DNA of 64,000 bases from Prochloron sp965198675 (GTDB lineage: Bacteria; Cyanobacteriota; Cyanobacteriia; Cyanobacteriales; Prochloraceae): the NCBI GenBank assembly GCA_965198675.1, contig OZ240666.1:3720001-3784000 (forward strand). Reading direction: 5' to 3'. The notes beneath the pieces were generated by a model. The model ran no database searches and had not been told where the DNA came from. It saw only the letters and a list, made by a program, of their open reading frames with translations. Of this stretch, positions 19,177-27,845 are shown one piece after another. The position numbers were made by a program, and so were the translations under genes. How positions within the stretch are numbered: the first letter of the stretch is position 1; the number at the start of each line of letters is the position of its first letter.

Positions 19177-19662
19177 ATGCAAGACGCAATTACCGCTGTT
19201 ATTAATTCCGCCGATGTCCAGGGCAAGTACCTGGATGGTTCTGCTATGGACAAGCTGAAAGGCTATTTTGAAACAGGGGAACTCCGAGTTCGGGCTGCGA
19301 GCGTAATCAGCGCTAACGCAGCGGCCATCGTCAGGGACGCTGTGGCTAAAGCATTACTTTATTCTGATGTCACTCGTCCCGGTGGCAATATGTACACCAC
19401 TCGTCGCTATGCTGCTTGTATCCGCGACTTGGACTATTTTCTCCGCTATGCCACTTATGCTATGTTAGCTGGCGACCCTTCTATCTTGGATGAGCGGGTA
19501 CTCAACGGTCTGAAGGAAACCTACAATTCCCTGGGGGTTCCCATCAGCTCCACCGTTCAAGCTATCCAGGCTATGAAGGAAGTCACTGCTGCTCTAGTTG
19601 GTCCTGGTGCCGACAAGGAAATGGGTGTCTATTTCGACTACATCAGCTCTGGCTTGAGCTAA
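19177..19662 (+). CDS. apcB: Allophycocyanin beta subunit
   Basis: 161 residues. The bilin cysteine is C81 (ACIRDLDY), and N71 in PGGNMY is the asparagine known to be methylated in beta phycobiliproteins. It is cotranscribed with apcA in other cyanobacteria. apcC follows after 154 bases. Confidence 0.98.
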   Translation: MQDAITAVINSADVQGKYLDGSAMDKLKGYFETGELRVRAASVISANAAAIVRDAVAKALLYSDVTRPGGNMYTTRRYAACIRDLDYFLRYATYAMLAGDPSILDERVLNGLKETYNSLGVPISSTVQAIQAMKEVTAALVGPGADKEMGVYFDYISSGLS

Positions 19663-19816
19663 TAACTTGAGCAAAGCCTTGCTTGTGGCGCTTTCTTTAG
19701 TTTGGTGGAGGTTGGGTTCGTCGAGAGTGAGTTATAGCTGGAGACTTCCCACTTTCACTTTGTGTATTATCATTAAAATATTGAATGCATAAGAAAATAT
19801 CAGGAGAAATCGACCA

Positions 19817-20020
19817 ATGCGCATGTTTAAAATAACTGCTTGCGTGCCTAGTCAAACTAGAATCCGCACCCAACGAGAATTGCAGAATACTTACTTTACC
19901 AAACTGGTTCCCTATGATAACTGGTTCCGGGAACAGCAGCGCATCATGAAAATGGGCGGGACAATTGTTAAGGTAGAATTAGCCTCTGGGAAGCAGGGAA
20001 CGAATACCGGACTGCTATAG
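19817..20020 (+). CDS. apcC: Phycobilisome core linker ApcC (LC 7.8)
   Basis: 67 residues. It starts MRMFKITACVPSQTRIRTQR, the CpcD-like fold of this linker that caps core cylinders. An AGGAG site lies about 11 bases upstream of the ATG. It is the last gene of the apc group; foreign sequence begins almost directly after it. Confidence 0.97.
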   Translation: MRMFKITACVPSQTRIRTQRELQNTYFTKLVPYDNWFREQQRIMKMGGTIVKVELASGKQGTNTGLL

Positions 20021-20029
20021 ATTGCACTG

Positions 20030-20214
20030 GTTTGCATTCACGACAATTCTACCACACCTTCGCTTGCGCTATCCATAGACTCATGCTCGACGGAGTTCCG
20101 GGTTAGGCTCTCAGTTACCGCCTTTTCACCCTCACGGTTATTCAGTTACAAGGCGCGAGTCCTTGCCATCAGTCCCTGAGCTTGTTAGGCTCATTTAGGA
20201 TGAACGAATCGCAC
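20030..20214 (-). mobile_element. 5' fragment of a group II intron (domain I)
   Basis: Read on the minus strand from 20214, the sequence begins GTGCGATTCG, the expected 5' splice-site start of a group II intron. It continues with blocks typical of cyanobacterial intron domain I, such as GACTGATGGCAAG, GGTGAAAAGGCGG and CCGGAACTCCGTCGAGCATG. It stops near 20030, just after apcC. No maturase gene or domain V/VI is present, so it is a truncated relic. Assignment is from remembered intron sequence. Confidence 0.65.
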
Positions 20215-20313
20215 ACCAGTTCACCCCAGCGGACGCTCGAAAGACACGACGGCTTTGGCTCAAGGTTTATTGCGCGCCGCTGGCCTCAAGGACGTTAGGC
20301 AGCTTTCCATGAT

Positions 20314-20345
20314 AATTGTAACCTGTAATGTTACAGGTTACAATT
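20314..20345. promoter_or_regulatory. Perfect 15-bp-arm palindrome, probable HigA operator
   Basis: AATTGTAACCTGTAA and its exact complement flank a central TG, ending 5 bases before the higB ATG. HigBA operons are known to be autorepressed by HigA binding palindromes over the promoter, so this is the likely operator. Confidence 0.75.
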
Positions 20346-20350
20346 AATGA

Positions 20351-20629
20351 ATGATAGTTAGTTTTAAGCATCGAGGTTTAGAGGGATTCTTTGAATCGGG
20401 AACAACCCGAGGTATTCAGGCAAAGCATGCCAATCGCATCCGGATGATTTTAGCTCGTCTGAATGCAGCGACTTCTCCGCAAGACATGAATTTGCCTGGA
20501 CTGGTACTGCATGAGCTGACTGGTCAACGTAAAGGAACCTGGTCAGTGAGAGTATCCGGAAACTGGCGTATCACGTTCACGTTTGACGGCGTTGATGCGT
20601 ATGATGTCGATCTTGAGGATTACCACTGA
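20351..20629 (+). CDS. higB: HigB-type RelE/ParE toxin
   Basis: 92 residues with GLEGFFESGTTRGI, LHELTGQRKGTWSVRVSGNWRI (written here in two parts: LHELTGQRKGTWS, VRVSGNWRI) and the DVDLEDYH end, typical of HigB mRNA interferases that cut ribosome-bound mRNA. The toxin gene comes first, as usual for hig modules. The stop overlaps the next ATG (TGATG). Confidence 0.88.
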   Translation: MIVSFKHRGLEGFFESGTTRGIQAKHANRIRMILARLNAATSPQDMNLPGLVLHELTGQRKGTWSVRVSGNWRITFTFDGVDAYDVDLEDYH

Positions 20630-20916
20630 TGAAGATGCACAACCCACCACATCCTGGCGAAGTGCTCAAAGGGCTTTGCATTGAGCCTTTGAATCTGACC
20701 ATTACTGAGGCCGCAGAAGCCTTAGGTGTGAGTCGAAACACACTATCTGCTATTTTGAACGGCAGAGCGGGCATCAGCCCCGAAATGGCCATACGGCTTT
20801 CCAAGGCTTTTGGCACATCTGCCGAAAGCTGGCTAAATCAACAAATGCAGTATGATCTCTGGCAAGCGGAGAAGACTGTAGGCAACATTAAGGTCAAACG
20901 CCTATCTGCTGCCTAA
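20629..20916 (+). CDS. higA: HigA-type antitoxin (HTH XRE)
   Basis: 95 residues. It begins NPPHPGEVLKG, the standard HigA opening, and has a helix-turn-helix at about 26-50 (ITEAAEALGVSRNTLSAIL). It neutralises HigB and represses the operon through the palindrome at 20314. It overlaps higB by one base. Confidence 0.9.
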   Translation: MKMHNPPHPGEVLKGLCIEPLNLTITEAAEALGVSRNTLSAILNGRAGISPEMAIRLSKAFGTSAESWLNQQMQYDLWQAEKTVGNIKVKRLSAA

Positions 20917-20985
20917 CCCACCCATGCATTCGTCGGCTATCTGGCTTGGTTATAATGACACAAAATAACGTCATCGGAGAAAGTC

Positions 20986-21230
20986 ATGGCAGTAGGGCAA
21001 CCTCGCTATAACAAAGAAGAATTTGCCCAACGGGGCGATCACTGGTACGATACTGAAATCCGCCAAAAGGTTGAAGCGGGTAATCATGGCAAGATTGTAG
21101 CGATCGCGTCAGCGCCACTGGAAGATTATCGACATCGAAACGGGAGCATTTGAGGTCCCATTGGATCGTTCCCATCGGACATCGAGTTGTTCATCGTTTT
21201 GGTTCACGGAGCAGACCTTCGCCAATATGA
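20986..21230 (+). pseudogene. Small conserved cyanobacterial protein, disrupted
   Basis: MAVGQPRYNKEEFAQRGDHW and KVEAGNHGKIVAI open a small family I have seen in cyanobacteria, whose next residues are usually DIETGAFEV. Here a 25-base insertion after GCGATCG shifts the frame; DIETGAFEV resumes beyond it, flanked by an ATCG direct repeat. Later IGHRVVHRFGSRSRPSP also appears in a shifted frame, after what looks like an internal deletion. Its neighbour HigBA suggests an antitoxin-like role for the family, but I do not know its function. Confidence 0.65.
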
Positions 21231-21257
21231 TGCTCATGTTCAGTATTTATTCCAGCT

Positions 21258-21629
21258 ATGTCATTATCTCTAAATGATATTAAGAAGACAATTGAAGCAG
21301 TTGAAAGCCAAGTTGCGCCATTAAGTGAGCGTTACGGACGTTTACTTAACTGGCAGAATCCACCTGATCCGTTCTGGCACTATGGAATTGGTCTTTCCGA
21401 CTTACATATCTTTGATATCGGTCAAGGTTTATGTCCATTTGAGAGAAAGGAGGCGAAATTGGTTATTGGCATTGAAGATATCGCTTTTGAACCAGAACAA
21501 ACTATTGAGCGCATGAAACATGCCATTCATTGTTTTGCTGATTGGGAATATACTTTAACTGGCTGGAATTGTGAACATCTTGCTCGGTTAATTGCAACCG
21601 ATCAGCCGAAATGTTACCAGAGCAGGTAA
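21258..21629 (+). CDS. LRAT-like (NlpC/P60-type) domain protein, probably shortened
   Basis: 123 residues. HYGIGLSDLHIFDIG (H-box) and WNCEHLAR (cysteine box) fit the LRAT/HRASLS cysteine-acyltransferase fold. After TDQPKCYQSR it stops. A shifted frame directly continues as MSPEGDHKTARQIF...VNPSLTR to 21714, so the natural C-terminus may have been lost by a one-base indel near 21615. Function unknown. Confidence 0.5.
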   Translation: MSLSLNDIKKTIEAVESQVAPLSERYGRLLNWQNPPDPFWHYGIGLSDLHIFDIGQGLCPFERKEAKLVIGIEDIAFEPEQTIERMKHAIHCFADWEYTLTGWNCEHLARLIATDQPKCYQSR

Positions 21630-21750
21630 TATGTCTCCAGAAGGTGATCACAAAACTGCACGTCAAATATTTGAGGATTATTTAAAAAAAGTTAATCCTA
21701 GTCTTACGAGATAAGTATAGCAATAGTAGCTCAAATTTAGGGTACTCTGA

Positions 21751-22914
21751 ATGCTACAAGTTCTACGATATATAATTCCTTTTATTGACACCTCAGTGCG
21801 GCATTGGGCGCTGAGTGCAAGAATACTGCGGTGGTTTACTTTCCTGTGGCTATCTATTGGTTTGGTAGCTTTATATTCTGCCTCCTATCCTGTGGGGGAT
21901 GTGGGTTACGGAGATGGTTTATATTATTTTAAACGACAATTAGCTTGGGCGCTCCTAGGATTTATCGGCTTTAATATTGTAACTAAATCGCCTTTGGACA
22001 ATCTCTGGAAAATCAGCCACTGGGTTTTTTTCATTGTCCTTGGGTTGATTGTCTTGACTCACGTTCCCGGTTTGGGAATTACCATTAATGGGGCTACTCG
22101 CTGGCTGAAGGTAGGACCTGCTGTTATTCAACCTTCTGAATTAATTAAACCTTTCCTAGTGCTGCAAAGCGCTCGACTTTTCGGACAATGGGAGCGATTG
22201 ACTTGGTGGGTAAGATTGGGCTGGCTGCTCCTTTTTGGTGCAGTGCTGGCCTCCATTTTGCTCCAGCCCAATTTAAGTACTACTGCTTTATGCGGTATGA
22301 GTCTGTGGCTGATTGCTCTCGCTGGGGGATTGCCTTTGGCTTATTTGGGCACAACGGCGATCGCAGGCCTGCTGGTTGGGACTCTCAGTATTACCATTAA
22401 CGAATATCAGCAGCGTCGCATTACTAGCTTTCTCGATCCCTGGGCAGATCCTCGGGGAGACGGCTATCAACTGGTTCAAAGTTTGTTAGCCATCGGTTCT
22501 GGGGGCACCTGGGGTGCTGGCTACGGTTTATCCCAACAGAAACAATTTTTTTTGCCTATTCAGTACACCGATTTTATCTTTTCTGTATTTGCCGAAGAAT
22601 TCGGTTTCGTCGGCAGTGTAACTTTATTGCTGCTCCTGATTGCTTATGGTACCATGGCCCTGCTGGTAGCCATGAAGTGCCGTCATCCCGTTAAGCGATT
22701 GGTGGCTATGGGCAGTATGGTTTTTTTGGTGGGGCAATCCCTGCTCAATATTGGGGTGGCTGCTGGAGGATTGCCTACTACTGGTTTGCCTTTTCCCCTC
22801 TTAAGTTACGGCGGTAGTTCCATTATTGCCAGTTTATTCTTGGCCGCTTTACTAATTCGGGTTGCTCGGGAAAGTAATGAGGCTAAGGTTATTTCTCTCC
22901 ATTCCCAAAAGTAA
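21751..22914 (+). CDS. ftsW: Septal peptidoglycan polymerase FtsW
   Basis: 387 residues, about ten membrane helices, SEDS family. INGATRWLKVG and QPSELIKPF are the signature loops, and PTTGLPFPLLSYGGSS near 340 is the most conserved SEDS motif. FtsW polymerises glycan strands at the division site with its partner PBP. It could be RodA by family, but the N-terminal layout and PLLSYGGSS context favour FtsW. Confidence 0.9.
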   Translation: MLQVLRYIIPFIDTSVRHWALSARILRWFTFLWLSIGLVALYSASYPVGDVGYGDGLYYFKRQLAWALLGFIGFNIVTKSPLDNLWKISHWVFFIVLGLIVLTHVPGLGITINGATRWLKVGPAVIQPSELIKPFLVLQSARLFGQWERLTWWVRLGWLLLFGAVLASILLQPNLSTTALCGMSLWLIALAGGLPLAYLGTTAIAGLLVGTLSITINEYQQRRITSFLDPWADPRGDGYQLVQSLLAIGSGGTWGAGYGLSQQKQFFLPIQYTDFIFSVFAEEFGFVGSVTLLLLLIAYGTMALLVAMKCRHPVKRLVAMGSMVFLVGQSLLNIGVAAGGLPTTGLPFPLLSYGGSSIIASLFLAALLIRVARESNEAKVISLHSQK

Positions 22915-22963
22915 TACAAAAATTAGCTAAATGCAGCTCCGATCCATCTTTCTAATTGAAAAT

Positions 22964-24457
22964 ATGAAAAAACTATTTGCTGCAATTCAAAAATCTGATG
23001 TTGAACAAGTTAAACAACTCCTAGCATCAGGTATCGATCTGGATAAAAAAGATGGCAATGGGCAAACTGCCTTGACTTTAGCTTCCAGCATTGGTAACTC
23101 AGAAATCATCAATCTGCTCATCTCAGCAGGCGCCAAAATCAATGTAGAGCCAGAGCCATTGGTTTTTAACCCTCGTATTAGTAGTCCAAAACTTCCTGGT
23201 GGGCAGAATCTTGGCGATCTCATTGCTCAAGCCACTGGGAAAGCTTCTGAAGAAGTAAAAAACTTCTATGCTGGCTTTATGTCTGTTGTGGATGCTTTAT
23301 CTGAGGATGAAACAGATGAGGAGATGACTGAAAAAGAGCAATTGATGGTAGAAGAGGATGATGAAGAAGAAGACTACGAAGACGAAGATGAGTATCAAGC
23401 CAACACACCCCTTAAAGCAGCAGTACTGAAGGGGGATATTACCACAGTGAGAACACTCCTTCAGACTAGAGCTGATCCAAATCCATCTGTCTGGTATGAA
23501 ACTCCCGCGCTTGTGGTTGCTGCGCACAAAGGTTGTGGAGAGATTGTGCAAGAATTAATTGCAGCAGGAGCCGAGGTTAATCGTGGTTTTGACGAGCGAC
23601 CATTGCATACTGCCGCTGAAGAGGGACATCTGGAAGTGGTGCGTCTACTTCTTGATACTGGGGCTGATGTTGAAGGATACGAGGAAGATTATTGGACCGC
23701 ACTGATGGCTGCTTCCGAGGCTGGACACTTACCAATTGTTCAATTGCTGGTTGAGCGAGGAGCAGATGTAAATGCTTGGAGTCAGGGAGAAACGCCTCTA
23801 ATGCTTGCTGCGAGTGGAGCTCATCCAGAGGTGTATGAGTTTCTCTATCCCTTGGTGTCTGAGGAAATTCGTGCCATTGGAGATCGCGATGCTGAAAAAG
23901 AAATGGCACTAACCCTCAAACGCAGAAGCAGAGAGCAAAACAAAGCTGTTGAAAAGCTGATTGACGCTGCAATGGATGGAAATTTTAAACAAATTCAACA
24001 ATTAATTGCCAATGGGGTAGATGTGAATGGGATCGGATCCTGTAATCGGACTGCACTGTCTTTGGCCATTCAAGGGGGTCAAATTTCAGTCATTGAGACG
24101 TTGCTAGATGCTGGAGCAGATCCCAATTTACCAGATGAAACTGATGATGGTTTAGTTGGAAATTATCCTTTGATGATAGCTGCCAGTACCTTTTTTGCAA
24201 CCAATCGGGGTGATATGGTTCGTCTTCTCATTCAAGGAGGAGCAGATATAAATCAGCAGGATGCTCAGGGGAATACGGCTTTAATGCATGCTCTAGGATA
24301 TTCAGATATAGATGTGATTGAAACATTGATTAAAGCTGGTGCAGACCTGAATATAAAAGATAATCAAGGCAACACAGCACTGATGATGGCAGAATTGGGT
24401 AAATCAACCAAAGTTGCTAATCTTTTGAAGAAAGCGGGGGCTTCTCAAAATCCTTAG
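22964..24457 (+). CDS. Ankyrin-repeat protein
   Basis: About 497 residues from ATG 22964 (MKKLFAAIQKSDVEQVKQLL); an in-frame ATG at 22931 would add 11. About ten 33-residue ankyrin repeats (GxTALxxA...VxxLLxxGADxN) are split by a very acidic linker at roughly 120-155. No membrane segment or enzyme domain is seen. The next gene is a SUKH (SMI1/KNR4) relative; ankyrin and SUKH proteins are recurrent immunity-type neighbours in polymorphic toxin loci. A protein-binding role is likely; partner unknown. Confidence 0.85.
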   Translation: MKKLFAAIQKSDVEQVKQLLASGIDLDKKDGNGQTALTLASSIGNSEIINLLISAGAKINVEPEPLVFNPRISSPKLPGGQNLGDLIAQATGKASEEVKNFYAGFMSVVDALSEDETDEEMTEKEQLMVEEDDEEEDYEDEDEYQANTPLKAAVLKGDITTVRTLLQTRADPNPSVWYETPALVVAAHKGCGEIVQELIAAGAEVNRGFDERPLHTAAEEGHLEVVRLLLDTGADVEGYEEDYWTALMAASEAGHLPIVQLLVERGADVNAWSQGETPLMLAASGAHPEVYEFLYPLVSEEIRAIGDRDAEKEMALTLKRRSREQNKAVEKLIDAAMDGNFKQIQQLIANGVDVNGIGSCNRTALSLAIQGGQISVIETLLDAGADPNLPDETDDGLVGNYPLMIAASTFFATNRGDMVRLLIQGGADINQQDAQGNTALMHALGYSDIDVIETLIKAGADLNIKDNQGNTALMMAELGKSTKVANLLKKAGASQNP

Positions 24458-24478
24458 TCATTTAAAAAGTTGTCCTTT

Positions 24479-25166
24479 ATGATGTATTGTTTTATTAGCT
24501 TTAACACTAATCCAGAAAAATCAATGAAAGATATCCGACCTCAAAATATCAATAAGTACCAAGAAAAACGCGAAGTGGTGAATACCTTTCGAGAACTTGT
24601 GACCGCTGTGGAAAGGATATCTGGTAAAAGGGTGTGTTTAAATGAACCTGCTACACTTCATGAGATAAATCAAGTTGAGCAGATAGTGGGGCATCAGTTC
24701 CCTGAAGATGTGAGAAAAATATATCTTCTTGCCAATGGGCAAAGGCAAGAGAATGTGAATAAAATGTATCTTCCCAATGGGCGGGAAGAGGCAGAATGTG
24801 TACCTTTGTTTGAAGATGGTTATCCATTGATGTCTCTTGCTTATACATTTATGCCTCTGGAAGAGGTGAAAAATGCATGGCTATCAATGAAAGAAGCAAT
24901 GGATTGGGATCCGGATTGTGGAGCGCTTTACAATATTCAAGGGGCAGTCAAGGGTTATCACTGAACTCCCAATTGGCGATATGAGAACTTGCGATTATAT
25001 CTGTATAGATTTTGAGCCTTCCGAAATAGGCAATGTTGACCAGATAATCAGTTATATTCATGATGATTCTCCCATTAGAAGAAATCATCTCGGATTAAAT
25101 TTTAATTCCTATTTAGGTAATATCCAAAAAAGAATTGAAAATGGCGATCTAATTTATGAAGAGTAG
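24479..25166 (+). pseudogene. SMI1/KNR4 (SUKH) family protein, frameshifted
   Basis: The first frame (to 24964) has LNEPATLHEINQVEQIVGHQFPEDVRKIYLLANGQ in pieces such as EPATLHEI and FPEDVRKIYLLANGQ, typical of SUKH domains, and ends after GAVKGYH. The second half continues in another frame (24918-25166) as TELPIGDMRTCDYICIDFEP, the expected next block. One indel near 24940-24960 therefore breaks the gene. SUKH proteins are often immunity proteins to contact-dependent nucleases. Confidence 0.7.
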
Positions 25167-25260
25167 GGTGTAATCCGAAAATCCTGGGGATTGGAAAATT
25201 TGCTATGCTTTGGTTTTTCGGTGCTAAAGTTACTAATTGTGAATCACAACCCATTGAAAT

Positions 25261-26079
25261 ATGCCGAAACTCATCATCACCAAACTCACCGAAGAACAAA
25301 AGGCAATGATTCCTATCTATCGAGACAAATGGCGAGCTATAGAAATGTCAACTGAATCAATAGATCGAGAAAAAGCCGCAGCAGTAATTAAAGCTGCTTA
25401 TGTGGCAAGCGATTATTCTGAGCCTGAGATTGTATTCTACAGTAATCCTCTGACGGCAATTGAACAAGTTCTTGCTATGGAAAACTTTAAGGTTTATCTG
25501 GGGCGCGATATCCATATAAAATTTCTGAAAAGAGTACTCGATCACGTCAGACATGGAATAAGGCAACAGCTATCTGAAGAACTCTTAATGAGACTGAGGA
25601 ATCAAATTCAATTTCCTGAATTTCCATATTACCCAACTGAGAGTAATCCACAAATTTCATACTTCCCAGATGATGTAATAAGATATATCGAACAACAATT
25701 AATTACCGATCTTCGCCAGTCCAAACAGGAATTCGCTGACGATTACGGGGCTGACGTTTCATATTTGACGACACACCTACATAGACCAGCACAGTGGGCA
25801 ATTTGGGGTTGCGTGTATGATTTCTGTATCTCAGTTCTTGCCCTTCACCACGACAAGAAAAAATGGCGAGTCATTCAAGAATTGATTCAACACTCTGGTT
25901 TAATATTTCAATTTGAAAAGGTTTGTATAGCGTGCGATGGTCCTTGTAAGTTGTCTTTCGATGAAGAAAATATGCTTCATGCAGAAGGTGAACCTGCTCT
26001 TCAATTTGCTGATGGCTACAGTGTTTATGCTTGTCACGGTATCCATCCTTCTGAGAGAGACTTGTTTGATAAGGAGTAA
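25261..26079 (+). CDS. Conserved hypothetical protein, DUF6745-like
   Basis: 272 residues. TEEQKAMIPIYRDKWRAIEM at the start and the repeated ADGYSVYACHGI element at the end match a family often found beside leucine-rich or SUKH-type genes, which I believe is DUF6745. CIACDGPCKL may bind a metal. No signal peptide or membrane helix. Function unknown. Confidence 0.6.
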   Translation: MPKLIITKLTEEQKAMIPIYRDKWRAIEMSTESIDREKAAAVIKAAYVASDYSEPEIVFYSNPLTAIEQVLAMENFKVYLGRDIHIKFLKRVLDHVRHGIRQQLSEELLMRLRNQIQFPEFPYYPTESNPQISYFPDDVIRYIEQQLITDLRQSKQEFADDYGADVSYLTTHLHRPAQWAIWGCVYDFCISVLALHHDKKKWRVIQELIQHSGLIFQFEKVCIACDGPCKLSFDEENMLHAEGEPALQFADGYSVYACHGIHPSERDLFDKE

Positions 26080-26170
26080 GAATATAATTGTGTATAGATA
26101 CTTAGCCTGGGATTAAAACCCTAGGGTATAGTCAACCTTCCCCTATGAGCAATCAATTTATTATTTATTT

Positions 26171-26217
26171 GCGGGCGACCCGGGCTTTGCCCGGATACGC
26201 GCGGTAGCGCGGCCCGC
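26171..26217. repeat. GC-rich three-way-junction palindrome
   Basis: GCGGGC (26171-26176) pairs with GCCCGC (26212-26217). Within it are two perfect hairpins: CCGGGC-TTT-GCCCGG (26180-26194) and CGCGC-GGTA-GCGCG (26198-26211). It sits between convergent genes in an otherwise AT-rich gap, so it could be a bidirectional terminator or a small mobile repeat. Confidence 0.7.
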
Positions 26218-26232
26218 TCTCAGTCTAAAATA

Positions 26233-26733
26233 TTACCAACCCCAAGTTCCAGGACTGCCCTTAAAAGGACCGACAATATCCTTAGTAATCCAGCCACCGT
26301 AGAAATCGCCTGGTTGAGACTGTACTTTTTCTCCATCTACATAGCAAACATCCATTTTACTAGGATAGAAGGCGACATAGTTTTTAATCTTACTAAAAGC
26401 TGCTGTGGGGTGAGGATAAAACCAAGCCGCACCAACAGTTTGTTTGTCACCTACAACCACATTATAATATCCCGCCTTTCCCTTCCACTCGCAAAAAGAC
26501 TGATTGGGATTTACTTGTAAGTATTTCATGAGAATATCTTCTGGGGGTATATAATAAACAGGAGGGTGACTTGTTTCTAGCACTCTTTGAGTCTGCTGAC
26601 TATCGGCAATTGTGACTTGATTGAAGACAACTTGAATTCTTTTTGAGGATGGTTCCAGACGAGGTGGACGGGGATAATCCCAGACCGATTCTTGACCCGG
26701 ACCAGGTACAATGCGCGATTGTTGGAAAATCAT
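26233..26733 (-). CDS. DUF427 domain protein
   Basis: 166 residues. FCEWKGKAGYYNVVVGDK, AWFYPHPTAAF and FYPSKMDVCYVDGEKV are the DUF427 core, a small beta-rich fold of unknown role. The end KDIVGPFKGSPGTWGW is typical of cyanobacterial members. It stands alone; the three-way palindrome lies downstream of its stop. Confidence 0.85.
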   Translation of the reverse strand: MIFQQSRIVPGPGQESVWDYPRPPRLEPSSKRIQVVFNQVTIADSQQTQRVLETSHPPVYYIPPEDILMKYLQVNPNQSFCEWKGKAGYYNVVVGDKQTVGAAWFYPHPTAAFSKIKNYVAFYPSKMDVCYVDGEKVQSQPGDFYGGWITKDIVGPFKGSPGTWGW

Positions 26734-26825
26734 TTTTGCTAGTGTTAGTTAGGATGGACAATATTTTTATCAGATGAGGAAGCAAGGGATCCCGCAGGGA
26801 TAAGCTTTGCGGCGCGCCTTCTCTC

Positions 26826-27266
26826 CTAGTGAGTATATTGCTGAATCAGACTTTGACAATTCCTTCCCCCATCCACCGCTTGCTTCATCAGAGCGCGCCC
26901 CTGAGCAAAATTACGCACTGCAAATGCCGATTGTGCCTCCTGGCTTAACCGTGCAGCCCGACTGACTAGAGACTGGATTTCTACTTTAATATCGCTCATC
27001 CTGTTCATTTCTCCTGCTGGGCAATCAATATTCCCAGGTTTTCTGCTGTAAGGTATAAGCAGATCTGCCTGACTCTGGAGCAAGCTAGCATCATTATAAC
27101 GACCCACAGCTACAGCATTATCAGCTTCCCCATAGAGATCGACAATAACTTTTTGGAGAGCAATATAAGCACGTTCCAGAGCTTCTTGCAGCTTCCAACC
27201 ACCTGGGACTGTGTATTTTTGGGGTATAACTTTGATTCGATTCTGGACATTGACATTATTTCCCAA
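26826..27266 (-). CDS. Hypothetical helical protein
   Basis: 146 residues, two long amphipathic helical stretches rich in alanine (RAYIALQKVIVDLYGEAD; VSRAARLSQEAQSAFAVRN). No signal peptide and no motif I recognise. It lies upstream of and parallel to the DUF427 gene. Confidence 0.55.
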   Translation of the reverse strand: MGNNVNVQNRIKVIPQKYTVPGGWKLQEALERAYIALQKVIVDLYGEADNAVAVGRYNDASLLQSQADLLIPYSRKPGNIDCPAGEMNRMSDIKVEIQSLVSRAARLSQEAQSAFAVRNFAQGRALMKQAVDGGRNCQSLIQQYTH

Positions 27267-27301
27267 ACATGCTATGATAGTTAAAAATAGTTAGAAAAAA
27301 C

Positions 27302-27801
27302 ATGTTGAAAGAACAAATTAAACAATTTATTCATTCCCTAGGGTTTGATCTTGTTAAATATTATCCCGATCCGGAAATGGCACGAGCAACGGCAATTAAC
27401 TCTCAACAAAAGGCATATTTTCTGAAAAGGCTAACTTACCAAAACATCGATTCGATGCTGCACCGAACTCAACCTATGTTGATTCAGAAACAGTTAAGCT
27501 GATGAAGCTTTCAGATGCAGCAGCGACCTATATAGATGGTATGACAGGAATTTTGCTCAAGATAGATACCCAAGGTTATGAGGAGCAAGTTCTCAAAGGA
27601 GCAGATGAGATTATCTCGAAAATAAAGGGAATTCACTTAGAATTATCTATTGTTCCTCTTTATGAGGGACAAATCCTCTTTGAGGAGATGTTAAATCAAC
27701 TCAAAGAAATGGGATTTGCTTTATATCACCTGAGTCCCGGATTCAAAGATTATAGGACAGGACGATTATTGCAATTCGATGGGACGTTCTTTAGGGAATG
27801 A
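27302..27801 (+). pseudogene. FkbM-family methyltransferase, deleted and frameshifted
   Basis: The start (MLKEQIKQFIHSLGFDLVKY) is an FkbM N-terminus. After about 40 residues the reading frame is lost. A shifted frame resumes with APNSTYVDSETVKLMKL and then LLKIDTQGYEEQVLKGA, the family's SAM-domain block, and ends FDGTFFRE. The middle of the roughly 250-residue enzyme is missing. Confidence 0.75.
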
Positions 27802-27812
27802 TTTTATCAGAA

Positions 27813-27843
27813 TGTTTCGCGCAAAGGCGCAAAGACGCAAAGG
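27813..27843. repeat. Dispersed GCGCAAAGGCGCAAAGACGC repeat
   Basis: TTTCGCGCAAAGGCGCAAAG followed by ACGCAAAGG; a relative of the copies near 3003, 11578 and 37218. It separates the FkbM relic from the TnpB relic. Confidence 0.65.
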
Positions 27844-27845
27844 TA

